NCBI GenBank assembly: GCA_030426605.1
Contig: JAUHXM010000001.1
Location: 1-64,000 of the forward strand
Direction: 5' to 3'
Length of the DNA: 64,000 bases
From: Phycisphaerae bacterium
GTDB lineage: Bacteria; Planctomycetota; Phycisphaerae; Phycisphaerales; UBA1924
The stretch's first letter is position 1; each line of letters opens with the position of its first letter. This document shows positions 34,704-42,434 of this stretch, one piece after another. The translations under genes were made by a program, and so were the position numbers. The notes below the pieces were generated by a model that ran no database searches, was not told the origin of the DNA, and saw only the letters and a list, made by a program, of their open reading frames with translations.

Positions 34704-35555
34704 ATGCCCCCCGTTCGGACCGCCGCCGCCCTCCTGGCCCTCACGGCTGCCCACACCCCCGCCGACGAGTTCGACTCGGACGGCTTCCGCATCCACTACA
34801 CCGTTTCCGGGCTCGAACAGGGCCCCACCCTCGTCCTCATCCACGGCTACCTCGGGTCCGCCGCGATCTGGGGCAGCGACTTCGTCCGGCCGTTCATGAA
34901 CACCCACCGCGTCGTCGCGATCGACGTCCGCGGGCACGGGCAATCGCAGACCTCCGCCGACCCCGACGACCACGGCGACGCCGCCGTCCAGGACGTCGCC
35001 CGCCTCCTCGACCACCTCGGCGTCGAGCGCGCCGACATCATCGGCTACTCCATGGGCGGGCTCATCGCCCTCCGCCTGAGCGTCCTCCACCCGGACCGCG
35101 TGAACGAGGTCGTCGTCGGCGGCGCCGGGTTCGACCCCGACTGGGACGCGACGTTCGACGCCCAGATCACCAACACCTGCGCCGACCTCCGCGCCGGCGG
35201 CGGGTTCGCCCGCATCTTCACATTCATGACCGAGCCCGAGGGCGTGGACCCGATCCCGCCCGAGGTCGTGCAAGCGGTGAACGAGCAGGCGTTCACCACC
35301 GCGACGCGCGCCGAGTGGGCCGCAAGCCTCGAGGGCTTCCTCGACTGGCAGTACGACCCGGGCCAGCTCGAGTCGTGCAACGCCGACGTCCTCTTCATCT
35401 GCGGCGACCGCGACCCCTTCATCACCAGCGCCCGCTCGGCCGCCCGCGCCATGCCCGACGCGACCCTCGTCGAACTGCCCGAGACTGACCACATGGTGGC
35501 CGCCGGGCACCCGCGGTTCATCGAAGCCGTCGCCGAGTTCATCAAGCCCGATTGA
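34704..35555 (+). CDS. Exported alpha/beta hydrolase
   Basis: 283 residues. Signal-like N-terminus (MPPVRTAAALLALTAAHTPA). Alpha/beta-hydrolase motifs: LVLIHGYLGSAAIWGSDF (oxyanion loop), nucleophile elbow IGYSMGG (Ser near 116), acid in ICGDRDPF and His in ETDHMVAAGHP. It could be an esterase, lipase or haloperoxidase-like enzyme; the substrate is unknown. Start chosen from the TANNNT-N6 rule and the hydrophobic N-terminus; the track start is 20 codons upstream. Confidence 0.85.
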   Translation: MPPVRTAAALLALTAAHTPADEFDSDGFRIHYTVSGLEQGPTLVLIHGYLGSAAIWGSDFVRPFMNTHRVVAIDVRGHGQSQTSADPDDHGDAAVQDVARLLDHLGVERADIIGYSMGGLIALRLSVLHPDRVNEVVVGGAGFDPDWDATFDAQITNTCADLRAGGGFARIFTFMTEPEGVDPIPPEVVQAVNEQAFTTATRAEWAASLEGFLDWQYDPGQLESCNADVLFICGDRDPFITSARSAARAMPDATLVELPETDHMVAAGHPRFIEAVAEFIKPD

Positions 35556-35556
35556 C

Positions 35557-35636
35557 GTGCCACTGACCCGTCCGCGGGTCAGTGCGGTGGTGGACCACGA
35601 CATGACAACACTGACCCGAAGACGGGTCAGTGGCAC
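35557..35636. repeat. Paired-hairpin palindromic repeat R1
   Basis: Two hairpins with identical 10-bp stems CACTGACCCG/CGGGTCAGTG (loops TCCG and AAGA) are separated by 24 bases. The whole element starts GTGCCAC and ends GTGGCAC, making a larger palindrome. It starts right after the hydrolase stop. Related elements lie at 42331-42399 and 54242-54310. Confidence 0.85.
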
Positions 35637-35667
35637 GGAGCCCCGTTGGGAACGGCCCAAGAGCCGG

Positions 35668-35673
35668 TAGGCT
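35668..35673 (+). promoter_or_regulatory. -10-like TAGGCT, leaderless-type
   Basis: TAGGCT lies six bases before the ATG at 35680. TTGGGA 16 bases upstream (35646-35651) is a plausible -35. Confidence 0.6.
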
Positions 35674-35679
35674 GATGTC

Positions 35680-36669
35680 ATGCGATCCGCCGCTCTCGCC
35701 CTGATGATGCCGCTGCTCTTCGCACTCGGATGCGCCGGGCTGCAGAACTCCTCGGCCTCGCCCGTCGCGCCCACGCCCCGCGTCCGCATCCTCGGCATCG
35801 CCCAGGACGGCGGCGTCCCCCACGCCGGCTGCTCGTGCGACACCTGCACCGCCGCCCACGCCGACCCCGCCAAACGCTTCCACGTCGCGAGCCTCGCGAT
35901 CATCATCCCGACCGACGACGCCGACCCGCGCACGAACGACGTCTACCTCATCGACGCCACGCCCGACATCACCGAGCAACTCCACATGCTCCGCGACGTC
36001 CGCGACGCGCCCGAGGGGCGCACCGACCGCGCGCCCGTCGCCGGCGTCTTCCTCACCCACGCCCACATGGGCCACTACACCGGGCTCGCCCACTTCGGGT
36101 TCGAGTCCATGCACACCCAGACCACGCCCGTCTGGTGCACCGAGCGCATGGGCGGGTTCCTCCGCCGCTTCGGACCGTGGTCGCAGCTCGTCGAGAAGAA
36201 CGAAATCGAGCCCCGCACCCTCACGCCGGGCGAGCCGGTCGAGCTGGGCGCGGGCGTCACCGTCACGCCCATCCTCGTCCCCCACCGCGCCGAGTTCACC
36301 GACACCTGCGCCTTCGTCATCCGAGGCCCGAGCACGACGGTCTTCTACATGCCCGACTGCAACCCCTGGAATCGATGGACCGCGCCGATCGACGAGGTCC
36401 TCGCGGGCGAGGGCACGGACGTCGCGCTCCTCGACGCGACGTTCTACTCGCTCGACGAGCTCCCGGGCAGAAGCCTGAGCGAGATCGGGCACCCGCCGAT
36501 CGTGACGACGATGGACACGCTGCAATCCATGTCGGACGCGGGGCTCGACGTGCGGTTCGTCCACTTGAATCACACGAACCCGGCGCTAGACGCGGGGTCC
36601 GCCGAGCAGCGCGAGATCGAGCGGCGCGGGTTCGCCGTCGCACGCGAGGGCGCGGAGATCGGGCTCTGA
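35680..36669 (+). CDS. PqqB-like metallo-beta-lactamase-fold lipoprotein
   Basis: 329 residues. Lipoprotein signal with lipobox ALGC near residue 18. The opening LGIAQDGGVPHAGCSCDTC resembles PqqB (glycine-rich start and CxC...C), and the MBL motif is FLTHAHMGHYTG. The third His site is VPHRAE, then VFYMPDCNPW (Asp) and a late His in FVHLNHTNP. The family includes PqqB of pyrroloquinoline quinone synthesis and other MBL hydrolases. No other pqq gene is near, and lipid anchoring is unusual for PqqB, so a different hydrolase role is likely. Confidence 0.82.
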   Translation: MRSAALALMMPLLFALGCAGLQNSSASPVAPTPRVRILGIAQDGGVPHAGCSCDTCTAAHADPAKRFHVASLAIIIPTDDADPRTNDVYLIDATPDITEQLHMLRDVRDAPEGRTDRAPVAGVFLTHAHMGHYTGLAHFGFESMHTQTTPVWCTERMGGFLRRFGPWSQLVEKNEIEPRTLTPGEPVELGAGVTVTPILVPHRAEFTDTCAFVIRGPSTTVFYMPDCNPWNRWTAPIDEVLAGEGTDVALLDATFYSLDELPGRSLSEIGHPPIVTTMDTLQSMSDAGLDVRFVHLNHTNPALDAGSAEQREIERRGFAVAREGAEIGL

Positions 36670-37046
36670 TGCCCCGAGGTACGAACGATCCCGACTTCGT
36701 CTTGCCCGCACCGGCTTGGATGCGAGTTCCACTCCCATTGGGTGTCAACGTTATTTTGCTGCTGGTCTGGCAAGTGCTTGGGCAAACGCTTGACAATCCG
36801 AGTTGGGCATTCGGCTTCCAGACGACGTTCTCCTCAAGTTGGAGATTCGCCGGGATGCCCCCATCCAACCCCGCGTGGATTGCTGGGCTGGTCATGGCCT
36901 CCGCCGCAGGAGGGTTGCACTTGGGCCTATTGAAGTACGCATCGCCAGGCGACGCCCGCTGGACGAACGCGATGCGCGCATGCTCGTGGATCATCGCGTG
37001 TGCGATCACGCTGTATGTTGCTGCAGGATTGATCGCTCGCTGGTGA
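36669..37046 (+). CDS. Hypothetical three-helix membrane protein
   Basis: 125 residues; the ATG overlaps the previous stop as TGATG. Hydrophobic helices at about 22-38, 67-82 and 103-122. No conserved motif recognised. The DNA is less GC-rich than its neighbours (phrases such as TTATTTTGCTGCTGG), suggesting weak codon adaptation or recent acquisition. Coupled to the MBL lipoprotein gene. Confidence 0.62.
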   Translation: MPRGTNDPDFVLPAPAWMRVPLPLGVNVILLLVWQVLGQTLDNPSWAFGFQTTFSSSWRFAGMPPSNPAWIAGLVMASAAGGLHLGLLKYASPGDARWTNAMRACSWIIACAITLYVAAGLIARW

Positions 37047-37052
37047 GCGCGC

Positions 37053-38387
37053 TTAGTCGCGGAAGCGGCGCACGCAGACCGTGTCGTTCTGCCCGCCGAA
37101 CCCGAACGAGTTGGACAAACAAACCTCCACGCCGCCCACGGGGTTCAGGTCGCGGGCTTCGCCCGGCACGTGGTCCAGATCGCACAGCGGGTCCGGGTGC
37201 TCCAGGTTCCGCGTCGGGGGGATCCACCCCGTCTCGATCGCCTTGACGCACGTGATCAGCTCGACCGCGCCCGCGGCCTGAATCAGGTGCCCGAGCATGC
37301 TCTTGACCGAGCTGAACGGGACCTTGGGCGCGAGCCCGCCGAACACCGCTTTCACCGCTGCGGTCTCGATCTTGTCGTTTTCCTGCGTCCCCGTGCCGTG
37401 CGCGTTCACATAGTGCACGAGCGGGCGACCGGTGTCGTCCGTCGCGTGCGGGTCGATGCCCGCCTCGTGCAGCGCCCAGCGCATCGCCGCGGCGGCACCC
37501 TTGCCCTCGGGGTGGATGTCCGTGATCCGGTACGCGTCCGCCGTCGAGCCGTACCCGGCGACCTCCGCGAGGATCGTCGCCCCGCGGGCCTTGGCGTGCT
37601 CGAGTTCCTCGATCACGAGGATCCCCGCGCCCTCGCCCATGACGAACCCGTCGCGCTTCGCGTCGAACGGTCGCGAGGCGTGCGTCGGGTCGTCGCGCTT
37701 CGTGCTCATCGCGGTGAGGCGGATGAACCCGGACATGCCCAGCGGGTGGATCATCGTGTGCGCGCCGCCGACGAGCATGACGTCCGCGTCGCCGCGCTTG
37801 ATGATCTCGGCCCCCTCGCCCGTCGCCTGGGCGCTCGCGGCGCACGCCGTCATGCAGTTGAACGCGGGCCCGCGCGCGCCGAACGCGTCGGCGAGGTGAC
37901 TCACCGTCAGGTGCGGCTCCTGCTCCAATTCGAGCAGCGCGTTCATCCCCTCGTGCGCGCGGGCCGCCCACTTCGCGCCATCGACGGACTTGGATTCCGC
38001 ATCCCACCCCGCGACGTGCGTCGCCATGAAGTGGTCGTAGTCGAGCGTCCCCTCGCCAGCGCCCAGGTAGACCCCGCATCGGGCGGGGTTCGGCGCCTTG
38101 TCGCCCGTAAAGCCCGCCTGACGCACCGCCGACATCGCCGCGGCGAGCGCGTACTTCGTGCTGATCCCTGCCTCGGCGTGCGCGTCGGCGAGATCACCCA
38201 CGTGCGCGCGCAGATCGAAGCCCTTCACCTCCGACGCGAAGCTCGTCGAGAACGTCGAGGCGTCGAACCGGTCAATCGGGCCGATCGCGGTGTCGCCCGC
38301 GAGCAGGCGTTTCCAGACGCCGTCCAGGTCCGTCCCCAGGGGCGTCACCCACCCCATGCCCGTGATCACGACGCGTCGATCGCTCAC
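37053..38387 (-). CDS. fabF: 3-oxoacyl-ACP synthase II (FabF-type ketosynthase)
   Basis: A 444-residue condensing enzyme with an intact catalytic set: Cys182 (MTACAAS), His330 (VNAHGTGT), Lys362 and His367 (VKSMLGHLIQAAGA). It elongates acyl-ACP with malonyl-ACP in fatty acid (or polyketide-like) synthesis. It is the last gene of a four-gene unit whose first gene is a ketosynthase-like protein with missing histidines. ATGA overlap with the preceding small membrane-protein gene. Confidence 0.93.
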   Translation of the reverse strand: MSDRRVVITGMGWVTPLGTDLDGVWKRLLAGDTAIGPIDRFDASTFSTSFASEVKGFDLRAHVGDLADAHAEAGISTKYALAAAMSAVRQAGFTGDKAPNPARCGVYLGAGEGTLDYDHFMATHVAGWDAESKSVDGAKWAARAHEGMNALLELEQEPHLTVSHLADAFGARGPAFNCMTACAASAQATGEGAEIIKRGDADVMLVGGAHTMIHPLGMSGFIRLTAMSTKRDDPTHASRPFDAKRDGFVMGEGAGILVIEELEHAKARGATILAEVAGYGSTADAYRITDIHPEGKGAAAAMRWALHEAGIDPHATDDTGRPLVHYVNAHGTGTQENDKIETAAVKAVFGGLAPKVPFSSVKSMLGHLIQAAGAVELITCVKAIETGWIPPTRNLEHPDPLCDLDHVPGEARDLNPVGGVEVCLSNSFGFGGQNDTVCVRRFRD

Positions 38388-38590
38388 TTGTCGGCCCTCC
38401 GCGTCGCGGCGATCCCGCCCGCGATGATCAGGGCGCTCCCGCCCGAGGTCAGCGGCATCACCGCGACGCCGTCGCTGAGCGTGAACAGCGCCGTCACCGC
38501 GATCACCGCGACGCCCGCGATCAGCAAGACCGCGGGGTCCACAATCAGCACCGAGAGCGGGCGCGGGTTGCTTCGTTCGGGCTCGGTCAT
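38384..38590 (-). CDS. Small two-helix membrane protein
   Basis: 68 residues with GAGGA upstream of the ATG. Two hydrophobic helices (about 19-37 and 44-61) and a basic C-terminus (ATRRADK). It overlaps fabF by four bases (ATGA). No family recognised. Position between the GxxExxY gene and fabF suggests co-expression only. Confidence 0.65.
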   Translation of the reverse strand: MTEPERSNPRPLSVLIVDPAVLLIAGVAVIAVTALFTLSDGVAVMPLTSGGSALIIAGGIAATRRADK

Positions 38591-38591
38591 G

Positions 38592-39047
38592 TCAGTCCTC
38601 GTCGTCGCGGTGCAGGTCGAGCTTGTCGGTATTGAGCACGCGGACGAGCCCGTCCTTCAGGCGCTTCTCGCCGAAGTTGATGATGTTGCCCAGATCGATG
38701 TCCGCCGCCTTCAGCTGCGCCCGCAGCTCGTAGCGCGGCTGCGACCCGATCTCGGTGTGCTCCGCCATGAGCTTCACGATGAACTTGCCATCCACGAACA
38801 GATCGGCGACGACCTCGCCGACCTTCTCGCCCTCGAACGTCACGTCGAACGCCTTGTCGATCTCGCAGTTCAGGCCCTCATCCTTGACGAGCTTGACCAC
38901 GGCGTTCAGGTACACCTCGCGCCCGTACCCGGGCCCGAGCGCCTTGTGCACCTCGATGCAGGCGCCGATGACGGCGCCGCTCACCTTGGTGACCGCTTCG
39001 TCGAGCTCGGAAAGGGGAACGCCCCGGCGTCGTCTGTCGTCGTGCAT
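38592..39047 (-). CDS. GxxExxY family protein
   Basis: 151 residues with GGAGACTTCAG upstream of ATG. It carries the defining motif ACIEVHKALGPGYGREVYLNAV (G-x-x-E-x-x-Y), then the typical core EIDKAFDVTFEGEKVGEVVADLFVDGKFIVKLMA and GNIINFGEKRLKDGLVRV. Many members resemble PD-(D/E)XK nucleases: acidic residues near ADLFVDGKFIVKLMAE occupy the nuclease positions. Function is not established. An odd member of a ketosynthase operon. Confidence 0.88.
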   Translation of the reverse strand: MHDDRRRRGVPLSELDEAVTKVSGAVIGACIEVHKALGPGYGREVYLNAVVKLVKDEGLNCEIDKAFDVTFEGEKVGEVVADLFVDGKFIVKLMAEHTEIGSQPRYELRAQLKAADIDLGNIINFGEKRLKDGLVRVLNTDKLDLHRDDED

Positions 39048-39107
39048 CTGAAGTCTCCTGTGTAGGGGTCCGATCGCCGGGCGCGCCCGGCGTGTGATTG
39101 TTGCCGC

Positions 39108-40424
39108 TCAGGTCGCCCGCCGGAGGACCGCCGCGGCGTTCTGCCCGCCCAGCGCCGTCGTGCACACGAGCACGTTCCCGAGCGCCGCGTCGCGCGACCC
39201 GCCCGCGCCCGCGTCGATCCCCGCCGCGGGCGTGCCCGCGTGGATCCGCGCCGGGAGGGTCTGGTGGTGCACCGCGAGCGCCGCGGCGGCCGTCATCAGC
39301 CCGCCCTGCCCCGCCATCGCGTCCCCGATCGTCGGGGCGAGCGAGACGACGGGGATCTCGCCCAGCCGGTCGCCGAAGACCGTCTTGAAGGCGCCAAGCT
39401 CGTGCGCGTCCGCCGCGGGCAAGCCGAGCCCGGTCGGGAAGATCGCGTCGATGTCCGCCGCGGTAGCGCCCGCGTCGCGCAGCGCGGATTCGATCGCGAG
39501 CTCGAGCCCCGTCTCGCCGCGCAGGTCCGACTGCGACGCGCCGAACCCCGCGACCTCCGCGTACACGCGCACGCCGCGCGCCCTCGCGTGCGCCATCTCC
39601 TCGATGATCAGGATCCCGCCGCCCTCGGCGAGCAGCGTTCCGCCCGCGTCCGCGTCGTACGGCTTGACGACGCGCGACCCGTCCGTCGCGTCGCCCGTCG
39701 CCGCGAGCCGCTTGAGCAGCTCGAGACGCATGAGCCCCATGAGATTCAGCTTGCTCTCGGCACCGCCCACGATCGAGATATCCGCGTCGTCGCGCTCGAT
39801 CACGCGCGCCCCCTCGCCCAGGCTCAGCAAGCCCGACGACTCGGCCGCGAGGATCGTGTTCGACGGGCCCTCGCACCCATGGATGATCGTGACGTGGCAC
39901 GCCAGCATGTTGGGCAGGTACTTGAGCATCCAGAGTGGGGGCAGGTTGTTCATCCCCTGCGCGCCGCCCTCGGCGGTGCCCCACCGCTGCACGTCCCATT
40001 TCCCGTCGTCATCGAGCGAGTTCACGAGCGCCCGCGTCAGCTCGTTCGCCTCCGCCGCGATCAGCCCCGCGCCGATCTGACACCCCGTGCGCTCGGGGAC
40101 GATCTCAAACCCCGCGTCGCCGTCTTCCGACCCGCGGGTCCTGAGACCCGCGTCGTCCGACGCGAGCTTCGCCGCGGCGACGGCGAGCTCGGCGTCCCGC
40201 GCCATCACCTTCGTCGCCTTGCGGTAGCTTTTGGGCACGAACGACTTCGCGTCGATGCCCTCGACCGTCCCGGCGAGCTTGGAGGCAAACCCCGACGCGT
40301 CGAACGCCCCGATCGGCCCAAGACCGCTGGTGCCCTCGAGCAACGACGACCAGAAGGCGTCCACGCCCGAGCCCACGCACGAGACGGGCCCGAGCCCGGT
40401 GATTCCGACACGTCGCCGATCCAT
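39108..40424 (-). CDS. Ketosynthase-like protein lacking both catalytic histidines
   Basis: 438 residues with a full KS fold. Cys184 is kept (IIHGCEGPSNT). The first His (normally HGTGT) is replaced by PTGLG (330-334), and the second (normally K...GH) by APTIGDAMAGQGG (Asp368). It cannot work as a normal FabF. It could be a non-catalytic partner of the intact FabF, comparable in logic to chain-length factors of type II polyketide synthases, although those lose the Cys instead. It could also use Cys for acyl transfer only. First gene of the operon with a TANNNT-N6 start. Confidence 0.82.
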   Translation of the reverse strand: MDRRRVGITGLGPVSCVGSGVDAFWSSLLEGTSGLGPIGAFDASGFASKLAGTVEGIDAKSFVPKSYRKATKVMARDAELAVAAAKLASDDAGLRTRGSEDGDAGFEIVPERTGCQIGAGLIAAEANELTRALVNSLDDDGKWDVQRWGTAEGGAQGMNNLPPLWMLKYLPNMLACHVTIIHGCEGPSNTILAAESSGLLSLGEGARVIERDDADISIVGGAESKLNLMGLMRLELLKRLAATGDATDGSRVVKPYDADAGGTLLAEGGGILIIEEMAHARARGVRVYAEVAGFGASQSDLRGETGLELAIESALRDAGATAADIDAIFPTGLGLPAADAHELGAFKTVFGDRLGEIPVVSLAPTIGDAMAGQGGLMTAAAALAVHHQTLPARIHAGTPAAGIDAGAGGSRDAALGNVLVCTTALGGQNAAAVLRRAT

Positions 40425-40430
40425 CTGGAG

Positions 40431-40436
40431 AGTGTA
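40431..40436 (-). promoter_or_regulatory. -10-like TACACT of the ketosynthase-like operon
   Basis: On the minus strand TACACT is followed by CTCCAG and then ATG (40424), the same N6 spacing as on the plus strand. The three downstream genes of the unit use Shine-Dalgarno sites or overlaps instead. Confidence 0.55.
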
Positions 40437-40470
40437 GAGCCGCCAAGCCCCGCGGCCCGATCCTCAACAG

Positions 40471-40962
40471 GTGCGGACCTTCCGACCCCCAAGGCTGACG
40501 CTGCGCCCGGGCCCGATCGCGGGCTGGATGTTCGTGATCGCGGGCACCGCGATGCTGCTCGCCGCCGTCCTCGTCCCCACGGCCGACGATCTGTCCAACG
40601 CCCGCTGGCAGCTCAACAAAGCTCTCGCGATGGAAGCCCACGCCCTCGAACGCATCGACCGGCACGAGCAGTACCTGGCGTCGATCGAGGGCGCGGACCC
40701 GGACGTCGCGGTCGCCCTCGCCGGGGCGCAGCTGAACCTCGTCCCCACGGGCATGGACGTGCTCGCCGCCCCGGGACGCCCGGCGGACCTGGACCTGTTC
40801 GCCTCGATCGAGCCCGCCCCGCCCGCCTTTGCCCCCCGCAATCGGGTGGGTTCGACCCTCGAGCGGATGGTGATGGATCCGAGCCTGCGGTTGTGGGTCA
40901 TCGCGGGGTCCGCGATCCTGCTGCTGACGGGGCTGCTGCCCGCGTCGCGGCCCGGTGCCTAA
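40471..40962 (+). CDS. Hypothetical two-helix membrane protein upstream of rnpA
   Basis: 163 residues from GTG. Helices at about 17-38 and 140-157 flank a 100-residue, probably periplasmic, helical and Pro/Ala-rich domain (LSNARWQLNKALAMEAHALERIDRHEQYLASIE). No recognised family. It occupies the place where rpmH often lies before rnpA; it is not ribosomal protein L34. Confidence 0.68.
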   Translation: MRTFRPPRLTLRPGPIAGWMFVIAGTAMLLAAVLVPTADDLSNARWQLNKALAMEAHALERIDRHEQYLASIEGADPDVAVALAGAQLNLVPTGMDVLAAPGRPADLDLFASIEPAPPAFAPRNRVGSTLERMVMDPSLRLWVIAGSAILLLTGLLPASRPGA

Positions 40963-40976
40963 GTCGTTCCCTTCGC

Positions 40977-40982
40977 TATGGT
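40977..40982 (+). promoter_or_regulatory. -10-like TATGGT of rnpA
   Basis: TATGGT lies six bases before the GTG start at 40989, and no Shine-Dalgarno site is present. Confidence 0.5.
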
Positions 40983-40988
40983 TCAGTC

Positions 40989-41396
40989 GTGAGCGAGCCC
41001 CCGCCCGAGCGAGCCGTGTTCCGCCGACGCCATCGGCTGGCGCACGATCTGGAGTACGCCGCCGTCTTCCGGGCGAAGCTCCGCAAATCGCGTGGGCCGC
41101 TTGTCGTCTTTGCCCGCCCGACCGAGGGATCCGAGCACCGGTTGGGCCTGTCCGTGGGTCGCCGCGCGGGCCCGGCCCACCGGCGTGTGCGGATCAAGCG
41201 TCTGATCCGCGAAGCGTTCCGCCTCGAACGCGCCTCGCTGCCCCACCCTGATCTGGGGTCGTTCGATCTGATCGTGAACGCACGGGCCCACGACATCGCG
41301 CCGTTGAGCGCGTATCGCCGATGGCTCACCGAAGCCGTCACGGCGATCGCCCGCGAGCAATCCAAACGCGACACGAAGCGTGCCCCCGATGCCTGA
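40989..41396 (+). CDS. rnpA: Ribonuclease P protein component
   Basis: 135 residues from GTG 40989; the long track ORF is an antisense read-through of the neighbouring ketosynthase gene. The family signature is RRVRIKRLIREAFRL (about 66-79), preceded by RLGLSVGRRAGPAHRR. It is the protein subunit that helps RNase P RNA cleave tRNA 5' leaders. yidD follows with an eight-base overlap, the conserved rnpA-yidD order, but yidC is not next. Confidence 0.92.
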   Translation: MSEPPPERAVFRRRHRLAHDLEYAAVFRAKLRKSRGPLVVFARPTEGSEHRLGLSVGRRAGPAHRRVRIKRLIREAFRLERASLPHPDLGSFDLIVNARAHDIAPLSAYRRWLTEAVTAIAREQSKRDTKRAPDA

Positions 41397-41715
41397 GCAG
41401 CGCGCCGGCCCGGGCCCGATCAGCCGCGCGCTCGCGGCGCCCTGCGTCTGGATGATCCTGCTGTATCGCGTGACGCTCAGCCCGTTCATCGGCGGGCAGT
41501 GCCGGTTCCACCCGACGTGCTCGATCTACGGGCTCGAGGCGTACCGGCGTCACGGCGTGTGGCGTGGGACGGTCCTGACGCTTGCGCGGATCGGGCGATG
41601 TCATCCTTTCAACAAGGGCGGGTACGACCCGGTGCCGGTGGACGACCCCCCGCCGCCGAGTCGATACGCTGGGCCCGACGAGACGAGCCCTCCCGACGAC
41701 CCCGGACACCCATGA
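41389..41715 (+). CDS. yidD: Membrane protein insertion efficiency factor YidD
   Basis: 108 residues from ATG 41389, overlapping rnpA by eight bases. Conserved YidD blocks: YRVTLSPFIGGQCRFHPTCSIYGLEAYRRHG and RIGRCHPFNKGGYDPVP, with a C-terminal Pro/Asp-rich tail. It assists YidC-dependent membrane protein insertion. ATGA overlap couples it to the tetR gene. Confidence 0.93.
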   Translation: MPEQRAGPGPISRALAAPCVWMILLYRVTLSPFIGGQCRFHPTCSIYGLEAYRRHGVWRGTVLTLARIGRCHPFNKGGYDPVPVDDPPPPSRYAGPDETSPPDDPGHP

Positions 41716-42308
41716 GCCGACTCCCCGCCGCCGAACGACGAGAGCAGCTGCTCGACCGGGCGGCGGACCTGTTCAGCGAACGCGGGTACGCGCGCGCCAC
41801 CACGTCCGAACTCGCCAAAGCCGCGGGCGTCACCGAGCCCATCATCTACCGCCACTTCAAGTCCAAGCGCGACCTGTACGTCGCGCTCATCGAGCGCACG
41901 GGCAAGGAGACCCTCGCCCAGTGGGAGGCCGACCTCGACGGCGCCGCCGACCCGGCCGACCGCCTCCGACGCTTGCTGGGCGACAACCCGATGGTCAGCG
42001 CCAAGGGCAAGGGCCCCTACCGCGTCTTCCTCCAGTCGATCTCCGAGGTGGACGACGAGTCGATCCACGCCGCGGTCAGCGAGCACATCGCGAGCGTGCA
42101 CGCCTTCATCGTGCGTGAGATCAAGGCGGCCCAGGACGCCCGGCAGGTGACCGATAAGTTCTCCGCCGACGTCATCGCGTGGATGCTCCTGCACATCGGG
42201 ATGGGCTACGGCGTGATGAGCGCGATGGCGATCCCCGGGCACGGGCGCGACAGCGGGGGCACCCACGTCCGTGACGTGCTCGAGCGCGTCCTCGTGCGGC
42301 AACGCTGA
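41712..42308 (+). CDS. TetR/AcrR family transcriptional regulator
   Basis: 198 residues; ATG overlaps yidD as ATGA. The N-terminal helix-turn-helix (AADLFSERGYARATTSELAKAAGVTEPIIYRHFKSKRDLYVAL) is typical, and the C-terminal ligand domain (ISEVDDESIHAAVSEHIASVH) is helical and not family-specific. It probably represses an unlinked or nearby promoter in response to a small molecule. Coupling to yidD is unusual. Confidence 0.92.
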   Translation: MSRLPAAERREQLLDRAADLFSERGYARATTSELAKAAGVTEPIIYRHFKSKRDLYVALIERTGKETLAQWEADLDGAADPADRLRRLLGDNPMVSAKGKGPYRVFLQSISEVDDESIHAAVSEHIASVHAFIVREIKAAQDARQVTDKFSADVIAWMLLHIGMGYGVMSAMAIPGHGRDSGGTHVRDVLERVLVRQR

Positions 42309-42330
42309 GCAAATGCAGACCACAGCACGG

Positions 42331-42399
42331 GTGCCACGGCTTGACTTGCAAGCCGTGCCATCGCGATCACGGTTTGCCCTTCGGGTCAAACCGTGGCAC
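42331..42399. repeat. Paired-hairpin palindromic repeat R3
   Basis: Hairpin 1 has stem CACGGCTTG/CAAGCCGTG with a five-base loop. Hairpin 2 has stem CACGGTTTG/CAAACCGTG, with an inner CCC/GGG stem. The element begins GTGCCAC and ends GTGGCAC, as R1 does, but has different stem sequences. It lies between tetR and the cysteine desulfurase gene, just before the TACCAT promoter element. Confidence 0.85.
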
Positions 42400-42423
42400 C
42401 CGATCGATCGCCAGGAACGCCTC

Positions 42424-42429
42424 TACCAT
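42424..42429 (+). promoter_or_regulatory. -10-like TACCAT of the desulfurase gene
   Basis: TACCAT lies five bases before the GTG at 42435, one base closer than the N6 set. No Shine-Dalgarno site. Confidence 0.5.
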
Positions 42430-42434
42430 CGCCC

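Noticed and set aside
35557-35636. R1 as a rho-independent terminator of the hydrolase gene
   Set aside because: Two long hairpins with no T-run, shared ends with other intergenic copies and a decayed copy elsewhere point to a repeat family.
40471-40962. Gene upstream of rnpA as rpmH (ribosomal protein L34)
   Set aside because: 163 residues with two membrane helices; L34 is a short basic protein of about 45 residues.
39240-40988. Extension of rnpA upstream to 39240 as one 718-residue ORF
   Set aside because: It runs antisense through the ketosynthase-like gene; only the part from GTG 40989 matches RnpA.
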